From Candidatus Dadabacteria bacterium (GTDB taxonomy: Bacteria > Desulfobacterota_D > UBA1144 > Nemesobacterales > UBA2774), in the NCBI GenBank assembly GCA_003229065.1, contig QIHJ01000184.1, positions 1 through 11,142 on the forward strand: a stretch of DNA of 11,142 bases, written 5' to 3'. Each line of letters opens with the position of its first letter. The first letter of the stretch is position 1. Of this stretch, positions 1 through 7,946 are shown one piece after another. The notes beneath the pieces are model-generated. The model had not been told where the DNA came from. It worked only from the letters and a program-made list of their open reading frames with translations, and did not search any database. The position numbers were made by a program, and so were the translations under genes.

Positions 1-3000
1 AGGTCGGCGTGCTAGAGGTCCCAGTCGATATGGTGCTCCAGAAAGGCAGGCTCCAGCCCGGCAGAATGTTCTTAATAGACACGGTGGCCGGTCGTATAGT
101 CGAGGACGAAGAGCTTAAACGAAAACTCACCGGAGAAAATCCTTACAGGGACTGGCTCACTCAGAATCTGGTAGCTCTAAGTGATATAGAGGGCCCGGAT
201 AAAGAGACTGAATATGACGAATATGACCACGAAGCGGTTCTTACCCGCCAGAGGACATTCGGCTACAGCTACGAAGATTTGAGGGTAATCATAGGTCCGA
301 TGGCCGGGAGCGCCGTCGAGCCCTTAGGCTCGATGGGCAAGGACACTCCCGTGGCGATTCTGTCAAGCAAGCCCAGACTCCTGTATGAGTACTTCAAACA
401 GCTGTTCGCGCAGGTTACAAACCCCGCAATCGACGCGATACGTGAAGAGCTGATAACTGCAACCGAAATGACTTTAGGCCCCGAGCGCAATATTTTAGAC
501 CCGGGTCCCGAGAACTGCCGTAAGATAAGGATTCCGTCCCCGGTGCTTGGAAATAGAGAGATTTCCAAGCTTAAGGAGCTTAACGGCGGGAATTTTAAAT
601 CCGCCGTACTGAAAATATTATTCAACATCGATGGAGGAAGCAGCGGCCTTGAGCAGGCTCTGGAGAACCTCTTCACGGAGGCGGATAGAGCCGTCGCAGA
701 GGGCGCAAATATACTCATTCTCTCAGATAGAGGCTTCGGGCCCGATAAAACCCCGATTCCCTCTCTGCTTGCATCAGCAGGACTGCATCATCACCTCATA
801 AGAAACGGTAACAGGATGAAAGTCGGCTTGGTTTTAGAGTCGGGAGAGCCCAGGGAAACTCATCACTTTTCTCTTCTCGTAGGATATGGAATAAGCGCCG
901 TCAACCCCTATCTCGTCTACGAGACTCTTAGCGATATGGTAAGTGAGGGTATGCTCACGGGCATAGATTTTGAGACGGCCGTTACAAACTACAATAAGAG
1001 CGTTACAAAAGGCGTTGTGAAAACAATGTCAAAGATCGGTATCTCCGCGGTGCAGAGCTACCACGGCGCTCAGATTTTCGAAGCGATCGGGCTCAACCAC
1101 GAATTTATCGATAAATATTTCACATGGACTCCTACAAGGATCAAAGGGGCAGGTATTGAAGTCATTGCAGAGGAAATCAGACTGAGGCACGATACCGCTT
1201 ACCCAGAGAGAGAAGTCGTCACGGACACGCTCGAAGAGGGGGGTATGTACCAGTGGCGCCCTGGGGGCGAGCATCATGCCTTTAACCCCAAATCGGTTCA
1301 TATGCTCCAGCGCGCCTGCCGCAACGGCAATTACGAGGAGTTCAAGAAATTCTCAAAGCTTGTAAACGACGAATCAAAGAACCTCTGTACACTGAGGGGT
1401 CTCCTCGATATAAATTACGACGCACCGCCTGTTTCCATAGAGGAAGTTGAGTCGATTGAGTCGATCTGTGCCCGTTTTAAGACTGGAGCTATGTCCTACG
1501 GCGCAATAAGCTCAGAGGCCCACGAGAGTCTCGCTATAGCGATGAACAGGATCGGCGGCAAGAGCAATACCGGTGAAGGGGGAGAAGATACTGCGCGCAA
1601 TACGCCCGATGCAAACGGCGATTTGAGACGAAGCTCCATCAAGCAGGTGGCGTCCGGACGCTTCGGAGTTACAAACGATTATTTGGTTAATTCAGAGGAG
1701 ATACAGATAAAAATTGCCCAGGGCGCAAAGCCCGGTGAAGGCGGGCAGCTTCCGGGTAAAAAGGTCTATCCCTGGATTGCCAAGGTCAGGCTTTCCACCC
1801 CTGGAGTGGGGCTGATTTCTCCGCCTCCGCACCACGATATATATTCGATCGAGGACCTTGCAGAACTAATACACGATTTAAAGAACGCAAACTATAAAGC
1901 CAGGATTAACGTAAAGCTTGTCTCGGAAGTAGGCGTAGGCACTATTGCGGCAGGAGTGGTAAAGGGGCACGCTGACGTGATTCTTATAAGCGGATACGAC
2001 GGGGGAACAGGGGCCTCGCCGCAGAGCAGCATACAGCATGCGGGCCTCCCCTGGGAGCTCGGCCTCGCCGAGACTCATCAGACGCTTCTGACAAACAACC
2101 TCAGAAGCCGCGTTGTTTTAGAGACCGACGGACAGATGAAAACCGGAAGGGACGTTGTGATAGCAGCCCTTCTCGGCGCGGAGGAGTATGGTTTCTCCAC
2201 AGCTCCCCTCATAGTTCTCGGCTGCATTATGATGCGCGTATGCCATCTCGACACCTGCCCCGTAGGAGTTGCCACTCAAAATCCCGAGCTCCGTAAAAAA
2301 TTCTCCGGTGATCCGGGCCATGTAGTCAATTTCATGGAGTTTATCGCTCAAGAGGTCAGAGAGATCATGGCCGAGCTCGGATTCAGGACAATAAACGAGA
2401 TGATAGGCCGGCCCGATAAGCTCGAAATGAGGGGATCGATCGATCACTGGAAGGCCAAGGGGATTGATTTGAGTGATGTCCTATATCAGCCCGATGTGCC
2501 ACCGGATTGGGGAAGGTACGCTCAAATCGAGCAGGATCACGGACTTGAGGACGCTCTTGATAACACTGTACTTATGGACATATGCAAACCTACTCTTGAA
2601 AACGGTGAGCCAATAGAGGCGATAATTCCGATTAAAAACGTTAACCGCACAGCGGGTACGATTCTGGGAAGCGAACTTACCAGGCGTTACGGCAGAGACG
2701 GTCTCCCTGAAGATACCGTCCGCCTTCACTTTAACGGATCAGCCGGTCAGAGCTTCGGCGCGTTTGTTCCCAGGTTTATGACGCTGATACTGGAAGGAGA
2801 CTCAAACGACTACATAGGTAAAGGCCTTTCAGGAGGCAAAATAATAGTCTATCCGCCCAAGGGTTCGACCTTTGTGCCCGAAGAGAATGTCATTATCGGT
2901 AATGTAGCTTTTTACGGCGCCACCGGGGGAGAGGCCTATATAAGAGGAATGGCAGGTGAGCGTTTCTGCGTCCGAAACAGCGGAGTGCAAGCTGTCGTAG

Positions 3001-3428
3001 AAGGCGTAGGCGACCATGGCTGCGAATATATGACAGGCGGGCGGGTTGTGGTGCTCGGCCCTGTCGGCAGGAACTTCGCTGCGGGAATGTCCGGCGGCAT
3101 AGCATACGTGCTGGACGAAAAGGGAGAATTCCCCATACTCTGCAATCAGAGCATGGTCGATCTGGATCCACTACAGGATACGGATATGGAAGAGCTTAGA
3201 GATATGATAAAACGACATGTAGAATATACAAACAGCGAAAGAGGAAAGGACATTCTCTCTCGTCTGGGTAGCTTACGTGATAAATTTGTGAAAATTATGC
3301 CTAAGGATTTCAAGAGAATGCTTGAAGCCATAGAGCGCGTGCAAGAATCGGGGCTTAGCGGCGAAGAAGCGCTTATGGCGGCCTTTGAGAAAAATAAGAG
3401 CGACCTTGCACGGGTCAGCGGAAACTGA
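1..3428 (+). CDS. gltB: Glutamate synthase large (alpha) subunit, 5' end cut by the window edge
   Basis: The large subunit of GOGAT releases ammonia from glutamine and channels it to an FMN site, where 2-oxoglutarate becomes glutamate. The frame is open from the first base, so the GTG at 9 is an internal valine, not a start. About 1,140 codons are visible against roughly 1,500 in the family, so the N-terminal glutaminase domain with its catalytic Cys1 lies mostly outside. Counting from position 9, the end of the amidotransferase domain comes first (GRLQPGRMF). The central domain follows, then the FMN synthase domain at about 487-860, with [26 protein letters not shown] and [10 protein letters not shown]. 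The C-x5-C-x4-C set for the [3Fe-4S] cluster is at Cys739, Cys745 and Cys750. The C-terminal GXGXG beta-helix domain is at about 890-1080 (GKGLSGGKI). The stop is TGA at 3426-3428. gltD follows after 74 bp, presumably in the same operon. No frame defect is seen. Confidence 0.97.
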   Translation, partial: VGVLEVPVDMVLQKGRLQPGRMFLIDTVAGRIVEDEELKRKLTGENPYRDWLTQNLVALSDIEGPDKETEYDEYDHEAVLTRQRTFGYSYEDLRVIIGPMAGSAVEPLGSMGKDTPVAILSSKPRLLYEYFKQLFAQVTNPAIDAIREELITATEMTLGPERNILDPGPENCRKIRIPSPVLGNREISKLKELNGGNFKSAVLKILFNIDGGSSGLEQALENLFTEADRAVAEGANILILSDRGFGPDKTPIPSLLASAGLHHHLIRNGNRMKVGLVLESGEPRETHHFSLLVGYGISAVNPYLVYETLSDMVSEGMLTGIDFETAVTNYNKSVTKGVVKTMSKIGISAVQSYHGAQIFEAIGLNHEFIDKYFTWTPTRIKGAGIEVIAEEIRLRHDTAYPEREVVTDTLEEGGMYQWRPGGEHHAFNPKSVHMLQRACRNGNYEEFKKFSKLVNDESKNLCTLRGLLDINYDAPPVSIEEVESIESICARFKTGAMSYGAISSEAHESLAIAMNRIGGKSNTGEGGEDTARNTPDANGDLRRSSIKQVASGRFGVTNDYLVNSEEIQIKIAQGAKPGEGGQLPGKKVYPWIAKVRLSTPGVGLISPPPHHDIYSIEDLAELIHDLKNANYKARINVKLVSEVGVGTIAAGVVKGHADVILISGYDGGTGASPQSSIQHAGLPWELGLAETHQTLLTNNLRSRVVLETDGQMKTGRDVVIAALLGAEEYGFSTAPLIVLGCIMMRVCHLDTCPVGVATQNPELRKKFSGDPGHVVNFMEFIAQEVREIMAELGFRTINEMIGRPDKLEMRGSIDHWKAKGIDLSDVLYQPDVPPDWGRYAQIEQDHGLEDALDNTVLMDICKPTLENGEPIEAIIPIKNVNRTAGTILGSELTRRYGRDGLPEDTVRLHFNGSAGQSFGAFVPRFMTLILEGDSNDYIGKGLSGGKIIVYPPKGSTFVPEENVIIGNVAFYGATGGEAYIRGMAGERFCVRNSGVQAVVEGVGDHGCEYMTGGRVVVLGPVGRNFAAGMSGGIAYVLDEKGEFPILCNQSMVDLDPLQDTDMEELRDMIKRHVEYTNSERGKDILSRLGSLRDKFVKIMPKDFKRMLEAIERVQESGLSGEEALMAAFEKNKSDLARVSGN

Positions 3429-3490
3429 TAAGCTGACTCGACCTGCCTTGTAGTCTGGTTCAATGAACAATATAGGCACGATCGGCATCT

Positions 3491-3496
3491 GGAGGA
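3491..3496 (+). promoter_or_regulatory. Shine-Dalgarno sequence of gltD
   Basis: GGAGGA lies 6 bases before the ATG at 3503. It fixes the gltD start and shows that gltD has its own strong ribosome entry rather than relying on coupling to gltB. The rest of the 74-bp gltB-gltD gap shows no hairpin or promoter that I can support. Confidence 0.8.
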
Positions 3497-3502
3497 ATTT
3501 TA

Positions 3503-4987
3503 ATGGGTGACCCCACAGGATTTATGGAACATGGTAGAGAGCTCGAGCCCGACCGTTCTCCCAAGGAGCGCGTAAAGGACTGGAAAGAGTTCCATCAGCA
3601 TCTCCCCGAGAATAAGCTCAAGGTTCAGGGCTCCAGGTGTATGGACTGCGGCATACCGTTTTGCCAAAGCGGTACTATGCTCGAGGGTCTGACTGAGGGT
3701 TGTCCCATAAATAACCTTATTCCCGAATGGAACGATCTGATTTACAAGGGACTCTGGAAAGAGGCGCTTGAAAGGCTCCATAAGACCAATAACTTCCCGG
3801 AATTTACCGGAAGGGTTTGTCCCGCCCCTTGTGAGGGTTCCTGCGTGCTTGGGATAAGCGAGCCCGCCGTTACCATTAAAACAATCGAGTGCGCTATAAT
3901 TGACAAGGGTTTTGAGGAAGGCTGGGTAGTGGCGGAAGCTCCGGTATCCAGGACAGGTAACAAAGTAGCCGTCGTGGGGTCCGGCCCTGCGGGGCTTGCC
4001 TGCGCAGCGCAGCTCAACAAGGCCGGCCACAGCGTAACCGTGTTTGAGAGAGAGGACAGAATAGGCGGTTTACTGATGTACGGCATACCAAACCCCCATC
4101 TGGATAAAACGGTAGTCGACAGGAGAGTGAGTCTCATGGCCGAGGAAGGGGTCAAGTTTCTTACAAATACAGAAATCGGCAAGGATTATGCCGGAGAAGA
4201 CTTGATAGCCGACTTTGACGCCGTTGTGCTCTGCACGGGCGCCACCAGACCCCGAGACCTGCCCATAGAAGGGAGGGAGCTTAACGGTATTCATTTCGCT
4301 ATGGAATACCTCACTTTAAGCACTAAGAGTTTACTCAACAGTAATCTTCAGGACGAAAACTATATATCGGCAAAGGATAAAGACGTCATAGTGCTCGGCG
4401 GAGGAGACACCGGTACGGACTGCGTCGCTACCGCCATGCGCCACGGCTGCAGAAGCCTCCTCCAATTCGAGATTCTTCCAATGCCCCCCGAGGAGCGTGC
4501 CCCCGATAATCCCTGGCCTCAGTGGCCCAAGATATTCACTCTCGGCTACGGTCAGGAAGAGGCGATGGCTTTGTTCGGCGAAGACCCGAGGCGCTATCAG
4601 GTCCTGACTACAAAGTTTGAAGCAGGCGGAGACGGAAACGTAAAAGAGCTCCATACCGTTCAGATTGAATGGAGCACCGGGGATAACGGACGTTCGTCTT
4701 TCAGAGAGGTTCCGGGGACGGAAAAAGTATGGGACACACAGTTGGTGCTCCTTGCTATGGGGTTCCTCGGCCCGGAGGCGGGCCTGCTTGAGCAGATGGG
4801 AGTTGAGCAGGACGAGCGCTCCAATGCTAAGGCTGAGTATGGCAGGTATCTGACTAATATAGACGGCGTATTCGCCGCAGGCGACGCCCGCCGCGGCCAA
4901 AGTCTCATCGTTTGGGCTATTAATGAGGGAAGGGAAGCCGCAAGGGAATGCGACCGTTATTTAATGGGCACTACTGACTTACCCTGA
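3503..4987 (+). CDS. gltD: Glutamate synthase small (beta) subunit, NADPH-type
   Basis: This 494-residue flavoprotein takes electrons from NAD(P)H onto FAD and passes them through [4Fe-4S] clusters to the FMN of GltB. The N-terminal cysteine-rich region carries Cys46, Cys49, Cys54 and Cys67 (CMDCGIPFC...GCP), then Cys106, Cys110 and Cys114 (CPAPCEGSC), which are the cluster ligands of this family. The FAD-binding Rossmann motif GSGPAG is at 159-164. The nucleotide-binding motif GGGDTG is at 299-304. The C-terminal FAD motif reads [13 protein letters not shown]. Length and order match typical GltD (about 470-500 residues). The ATG is supported by a GGAGGA ribosome site. The same module also occurs in other NAD(P)H oxidoreductases, but the adjacent gltB settles the assignment. 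The gene ends 58 bp from the converging aldehyde dehydrogenase, and no clear terminator is visible between them. Confidence 0.97.
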   Translation: MGDPTGFMEHGRELEPDRSPKERVKDWKEFHQHLPENKLKVQGSRCMDCGIPFCQSGTMLEGLTEGCPINNLIPEWNDLIYKGLWKEALERLHKTNNFPEFTGRVCPAPCEGSCVLGISEPAVTIKTIECAIIDKGFEEGWVVAEAPVSRTGNKVAVVGSGPAGLACAAQLNKAGHSVTVFEREDRIGGLLMYGIPNPHLDKTVVDRRVSLMAEEGVKFLTNTEIGKDYAGEDLIADFDAVVLCTGATRPRDLPIEGRELNGIHFAMEYLTLSTKSLLNSNLQDENYISAKDKDVIVLGGGDTGTDCVATAMRHGCRSLLQFEILPMPPEERAPDNPWPQWPKIFTLGYGQEEAMALFGEDPRRYQVLTTKFEAGGDGNVKELHTVQIEWSTGDNGRSSFREVPGTEKVWDTQLVLLAMGFLGPEAGLLEQMGVEQDERSNAKAEYGRYLTNIDGVFAAGDARRGQSLIVWAINEGREAARECDRYLMGTTDLP

Positions 4988-5045
4988 TTTTGCGCAGAAT
5001 TTCTAAACCGCTCGAATTTAAAATATATCCGATAGTATTAATGCT

Positions 5046-6521
5046 TCACCCCGCATACCAGCTCGGGATTTTATCCCCGGTAAAGATATTAACAGTTTTC
5101 TTTTCGAGATACATGTCAAGCCCGTCCGAGCCAAGCTCTTTTCCAATGCCGCTTTGTTTAAACCCGCCGTACGGGGTCTCGGGGATTATACCGCCGTAAG
5201 TGTTGACCCAAAGATAACCTGCGTTTATTGCTTTTGCTGTCCTGAGCGCTCTTTTTAAATTCTCTGTCCATATACCCCCGGCAAGGCCGTATACCGTGTC
5301 GTTTGCTATGCTTATTGCTTCCTCATCTGTTTTAAAAGGTATCACAGCTACAATCGGTCCGAATATTTCTTCGCACGCCACTGTGGCCTTAGGGTCCACG
5401 TCGGCCAGTACTGTAGGCTCAAAGAAATATCCCTTCTCTAGCTCCTTCGGGCGTCCGCCGCCGTGAAGGACCTCGGCACCTTCGCTTACGCCTTTTTCAA
5501 AATAAGAAGATACGTTATTGAAATGTTCTTTCGATATTACCGATCCAAGCTCGGTTTCGTCGAGTGTAGGGTCTCCGATCTTGATCTTCTTCACTCGGTC
5601 TATATAGGGCGGCAGGAATTTGTCGTATATATCCTCATGCAGTAAAAGGCGTGTAATTGCCGTACAGTTCTCGCCCTGGTTGAAAAACCCGCCCCTTAGC
5701 GTGGCTTCCAGAGCATTCCCGATATCCGCGTCATCAAAAACAATGCAAGGCGCTTTCCCCCCAAGTTCGAGTGATACTCTTTTTATCTCCCGGGCCGCTG
5801 TTCTCATCACTATTTTCCCAACCTCAGTCGAACCGGTAAACGCTACTTTACCCACACCCGGATGCTCAACAAGCGCCTGCCCCGCCACCTCTCCAAGCCC
5901 GGGCACGACGTTCAGCACACCGTCGGGCAGCCCTGCTTCGGTGGCAAGTCGCGCCACTTCCAGTATTGCGCATGGAGTATGTTCTGCGGGTTTCAGCACT
6001 ATCGTGCACCCGGCAGCCAATGCAGGGGCTATCTTCCAGAAAGATAAAAGAAGCGGGAAATTCCAGGGTATTATTTGCGCTACCACGCCGATCGGCTCTA
6101 GAAGCGTAATGCTCAGCTGGTTTTCAGATATAGACATACTCTCGCCGTTTAAATTCCCGGCTATACTCGCGTAGTACTCTAAAGTTTTTATGGATCCTCC
6201 CACTTCCACGAGCCTGCTCTCACGTATTGGTTTTCCGGTCTCAAGCGTGTTTGTAAGTGCGATGCTTTCTCTATTCTTATCCAGCCGCTCGGCGATCAGC
6301 CGTAAGTACTTTACTCTCTCAGACGCCTGAATTTTAGACCACTTCTCAAACGCGCGCTTAGCGGCCTGAACAGCTCTATCTACATCTTCTACTCCGGCTT
6401 CGGCTATCTCTGCGAACGGCTCCTCCGTTGCAGGGTTTTCTCTTATGTAAGTTTTAGCTGATAAAGAGTCTTGTTCTTTACCGTCTATGAACAGGCCGTA
6501 TTTTCTTATATCTCTTCCCAG
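5046..6521 (-). CDS. NAD(P)-dependent aldehyde dehydrogenase with probable CTG start
   Basis: This ALDH-superfamily enzyme oxidises an aldehyde to the acid; the substrate cannot be read from sequence. Numbered from the CTG at 6521 it has 491 residues, a normal family length. The catalytic pair is visible: general base Glu252 in ELGGK and nucleophile Cys286 in NQGENC, with the usual 34-residue spacing. The coenzyme-binding PWNFP, VLKPAEHTP and FTGSTEVG motifs are also present. The first ATG/GTG/TTG in frame is a GTG at 6209, which would remove about 104 residues of real homology (KYGLFIDGKE, ENPATEE). The upstream frame is open to a TAA at 6543-6545. A CTG at 6521-6519 has a Shine-Dalgarno GGGAGGT 8 bases before it, so I chose CTG; an ATA at 6509 is the other option. 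The gene may be the last of an operon with the two receiver genes upstream, or have its own promoter. Confidence 0.9.
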   Translation of the reverse strand: MGRDIRKYGLFIDGKEQDSLSAKTYIRENPATEEPFAEIAEAGVEDVDRAVQAAKRAFEKWSKIQASERVKYLRLIAERLDKNRESIALTNTLETGKPIRESRLVEVGGSIKTLEYYASIAGNLNGESMSISENQLSITLLEPIGVVAQIIPWNFPLLLSFWKIAPALAAGCTIVLKPAEHTPCAILEVARLATEAGLPDGVLNVVPGLGEVAGQALVEHPGVGKVAFTGSTEVGKIVMRTAAREIKRVSLELGGKAPCIVFDDADIGNALEATLRGGFFNQGENCTAITRLLLHEDIYDKFLPPYIDRVKKIKIGDPTLDETELGSVISKEHFNNVSSYFEKGVSEGAEVLHGGGRPKELEKGYFFEPTVLADVDPKATVACEEIFGPIVAVIPFKTDEEAISIANDTVYGLAGGIWTENLKRALRTAKAINAGYLWVNTYGGIIPETPYGGFKQSGIGKELGSDGLDMYLEKKTVNIFTGDKIPSWYAG

Positions 6522-6529
6522 GGTTCGGT

Positions 6530-6536
6530 ACCTCCC
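6530..6536 (-). promoter_or_regulatory. Shine-Dalgarno sequence pointing to a CTG start
   Basis: On the minus strand GGGAGGT runs from 6536 to 6530, and 8 bases separate it from the CTG at 6521-6519. The spacing is ideal. This is the main reason for placing the aldehyde dehydrogenase start at a non-standard codon. Confidence 0.55.
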
Positions 6537-6541
6537 AAGAT

Positions 6542-6559
6542 CTTATTTTGCAAAATAAG
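6542..6559. promoter_or_regulatory. 18-bp perfect palindrome, candidate operator
   Basis: CTTATTTTGCAAAATAAG is a perfect palindrome with no loop, so it reads as a protein-binding site rather than an RNA hairpin. It ends six bases before the Shine-Dalgarno sequence of the aldehyde dehydrogenase. It also lies 18 or more bases downstream of a TATAAT box at 6583-6578 on the same strand, where a bound repressor would block transcription. The regulator is unknown. Confidence 0.55.
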
Positions 6560-6577
6560 TATGACTTTTTATATAAG

Positions 6578-6607
6578 ATTATACAATATCTCAAAATTAA
6601 TCTATAA
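6578..6607 (-). promoter_or_regulatory. Candidate promoter for the aldehyde dehydrogenase
   Basis: On the minus strand TATAAT (6583-6578) is a perfect -10 hexamer. The best -35 is poor: TTATAG at 6607-6602 with an 18-base spacer, overlapping the end of the receiver gene. Transcription would begin near 6571 and give a leader of about 50 bases that contains the 18-bp palindrome. The weak -35 fits either a regulated promoter or chance in AT-rich DNA. Confidence 0.4.
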
Positions 6608-6979
6608 GCGTGCCGAGCTGTTACTCAGAGCATACTCAATACTCTTTCTTAGCTCAGACAGTTTGAAGGGCTTGAGCACATACCCGCTCGGCTCAGTTTC
6701 CTGAATACGCGCGAGTGTGAGCTTATCTGCATAAGCGGTGAGATATACTACGGGTATACCGTATGCGTCCTTGAGCTTTTGCGCGGTCTCAATCCCGTCC
6801 ATATCCCCATCCAGTTTGATATCCATCAATACAAGGTCAGGTGCAGACTCGGACACTTTATTCAGAAGCTCTATTCCCGAAGACACCACGCCCAGAATTT
6901 CATAGCCAGATTTTTTTAATTTGTTCTCTATATCCTTGGCTACGATCTTTTCATCTTCAGCGATTATTATAGTTGCCAC
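6602..6979 (-). CDS. Stand-alone response regulator receiver (CheY-like) protein
   Basis: This is a single receiver domain of 125 residues with no output domain. The acidic pocket is at Glu8 and Asp9 (IIAEDE). The phospho-acceptor is Asp53 (LVLMDIKLDG), the switch Thr is Thr81 (YLTAYAD), and the invariant Lys is Lys103 (LKPF). All active-site residues are present, so it should be phosphorylated by a histidine kinase, but no kinase gene is in the window. It could act as a phospho-relay intermediate or bind a partner protein. The start is a GTG at 6979-6977; the frame upstream holds no ATG before a stop at 7006-7004. No clear Shine-Dalgarno sequence precedes it. It lies 88 bp downstream of the HTH-receiver gene on the same strand and 80 bp upstream of the aldehyde dehydrogenase start, which suggests co-transcription. 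Confidence 0.9.
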   Translation of the reverse strand: MATIIIAEDEKIVAKDIENKLKKSGYEILGVVSSGIELLNKVSESAPDLVLMDIKLDGDMDGIETAQKLKDAYGIPVVYLTAYADKLTLARIQETEPSGYVLKPFKLSELRKSIEYALSNSSARL

Positions 6980-7067
6980 TTGAGTTGTCTTAATTATTGT
7001 TATCTATTGCGGGGGACAGCTTACTATCTTCAAAGTAATATCCGGACTATATGTCGCCTACTTCCGG

Positions 7068-7595
7068 TTACGGTGTGTTCAGCACTTTTAATAAGCTTTG
7101 AATCTGTTTTCTGCTAAATGGTTTTTTAAGCACTGAGATCGGTCCGAGCTCAAGGGCCCGGTTCATTAACTCGCTATCCGGGTAGCCCGTTATAATAACG
7201 ACAGGTAAATTGGCCTTATATTCTTTTATTATTTTTAGCACCTCTAAGCCGTCCATATCCGGCAGCATCAGATCTAAAAACACAAGGTGAAAATTTGAAT
7301 CATCAATCAAATTGGCTGCTTCTTCGCCGCTTCTTGTAGTTACGACATCATGGCCGCACGAAGTTATTATTTTCTTCAGATCCATGCATATTAAGTTATC
7401 GTCGTCTACAACAAGTATATTCTTTTTCTTTGGCAGCTGGTCCCAAAGCCATTTATCGATAAGCTCCCTTGTAAATCTCCACTGGTTGCCGACTTTAAAC
7501 GCAGGGATCTTCCCGTCCTCAAGCAGGCGGTAAAGAGTCGGTTTAGCGATTTTAAGATACTGCGCAGCTTCCCCTAATGTTAGAACATCTTTCAT
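7068..7595 (-). CDS. Excisionase-type HTH and receiver-domain fusion regulator
   Basis: This 175-residue protein has two domains in reversed order compared with most response regulators. Residues about 3-52 form a MerR/excisionase-family DNA-binding domain (HTH_17 type), with LTLGEAAQYLKIAKPTLYRL as the helix-turn-helix and KVGNQWRF as the wing. Residues about 58-175 form a complete receiver: Asp64/Asp65 in the acidic pocket, phospho-acceptor Asp108 (LVFLDLMLPD), Thr136 (IITGYP) and Lys158 (KKPF). It probably binds DNA under phosphorylation control; no cognate kinase is in view. The ATG at 7595 is preceded by GGAGAGAG, about 7 bases away, a good ribosome site. It is the first gene of the minus-strand set and is divergent from bioA across a palindrome-rich spacer, which it may bind (inference). 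Confidence 0.88.
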   Translation of the reverse strand: MKDVLTLGEAAQYLKIAKPTLYRLLEDGKIPAFKVGNQWRFTRELIDKWLWDQLPKKKNILVVDDDNLICMDLKKIITSCGHDVVTTRSGEEAANLIDDSNFHLVFLDLMLPDMDGLEVLKIIKEYKANLPVVIITGYPDSELMNRALELGPISVLKKPFSRKQIQSLLKVLNTP

Positions 7596-7680
7596 ATTTG
7601 GTCTCTCTCCTTCTATGCCTTGGGGGTATTGATTTTGGTGCTATACTCATATGAGCTTAAGTATTCTAGTGTAATCCCGA

Positions 7681-7695
7681 GTTAATTAATTTAAC
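7681..7695. promoter_or_regulatory. Short inverted repeat, possible operator
   Basis: The arms GTTAA and TTAAC flank a 5-base centre TTAAT. The right part, AATTAATTTA, recurs inside the perfect palindrome at 7908-7921, so the two may bind the same protein. AT-rich composition makes chance matches likely. Confidence 0.3.
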
Positions 7696-7706
7696 TAAAT
7701 TGACCC

Positions 7707-7736
7707 GGTAACCCGAGATTACCTAAAGTATATAAT
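7707..7736 (+). promoter_or_regulatory. Dyad GGTAA-N7-TTACC beside a perfect -10 box
   Basis: GGTAACCCGAGATTACC (7707-7723) has 5-bp arms around a 7-base centre. TATAAT follows at 7731-7736. The dyad occupies the -35 position and no good -35 hexamer is present at 16-18 bases, which is the layout of an activator-dependent promoter. A further half-site GTTACC is at 7737-7742. If it is used, the bioA transcript would carry a leader of about 200 bases. Confidence 0.35.
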
Positions 7737-7907
7737 GTTACCTATAAATTTGCAGATTTTCCAGGTCTAATCCTTTCTATTCAATAAAGTACTTTGTATG
7801 TATCCGGATTTTATTGACTTTAATTACCGTTATTGTAATCTAAAACTTCTCTTTAATCTGTGGGAGGTTTACCATTTCCGTTCTAGGAACAGTATCTCAG
7901 AACAGAC

Positions 7908-7921
7908 GTAAATTAATTTAC
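7908..7921. promoter_or_regulatory. 14-bp perfect palindrome before bioA, candidate operator
   Basis: GTAAATTAATTTAC is a perfect palindrome that ends 25 bases before the bioA start. Biotin genes are often controlled by a BirA- or BioR-type repressor, but this sequence does not match an operator that I can name with confidence. Confidence 0.4.
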
Positions 7922-7946
7922 ATTCCCTTAGTCTTCAAACAATATC

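Larger units (their letters stand above)
7596..7946. other. AT-rich divergent intergenic region
   Basis: This 351-bp spacer lies between the HTH-receiver gene (leftward) and bioA (rightward). I find no convincing coding frame or RNA gene in it. It holds a 10-bp palindrome CTCATATGAG at 7646-7655, an inverted repeat at 7681-7695, a dyad next to a TATAAT box at 7707-7736, and a perfect 14-bp palindrome at 7908-7921. It also holds two related direct repeats: GTAATCCCGAG at 7671-7681 and GTAACCCGAG at 7708-7717. A second possible plus-strand promoter is TTGACT (7814-7819), a 16-base spacer, then TAATCT (7836-7841). No strong minus-strand promoter stands out. Confidence 0.6.

Noticed and set aside
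9..11. GTG at 9 as the start of gltB.
   Set aside because: The frame is open to the window edge and the sequence there matches the end of the glutaminase domain, so this is an internal valine.
269..718. Long antisense frames inside gltB (also at 2118-2447, 3500-4030 and 4331-4900).
   Set aside because: They mirror strongly conserved coding sequence on the other strand and show no recognisable domains; they are by-products of codon use.
4988..5045. A bidirectional terminator between gltD and the converging aldehyde dehydrogenase.
   Set aside because: Only an imperfect palindrome around TGCGCA at about 4984-4997 is present; there is no stem followed by a T run.
4990..5199. A 69-codon plus-strand frame just after gltD.
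   Set aside because: It lies mostly antisense to the end of the aldehyde dehydrogenase, has no ribosome site and resembles no protein family.
6507..6538. A TTG at 6538-6536 on the minus strand as an alternative aldehyde dehydrogenase start.
   Set aside because: It is in a different frame and reaches a TAA after about ten codons, overlapping the ATA; it would need a frameshift to enter the enzyme.
7917..7945. TTTACA and CAATAT spaced 17 bases, as a bioA promoter.
   Set aside because: The -10 match is poor and transcription would begin after the bioA ATG.
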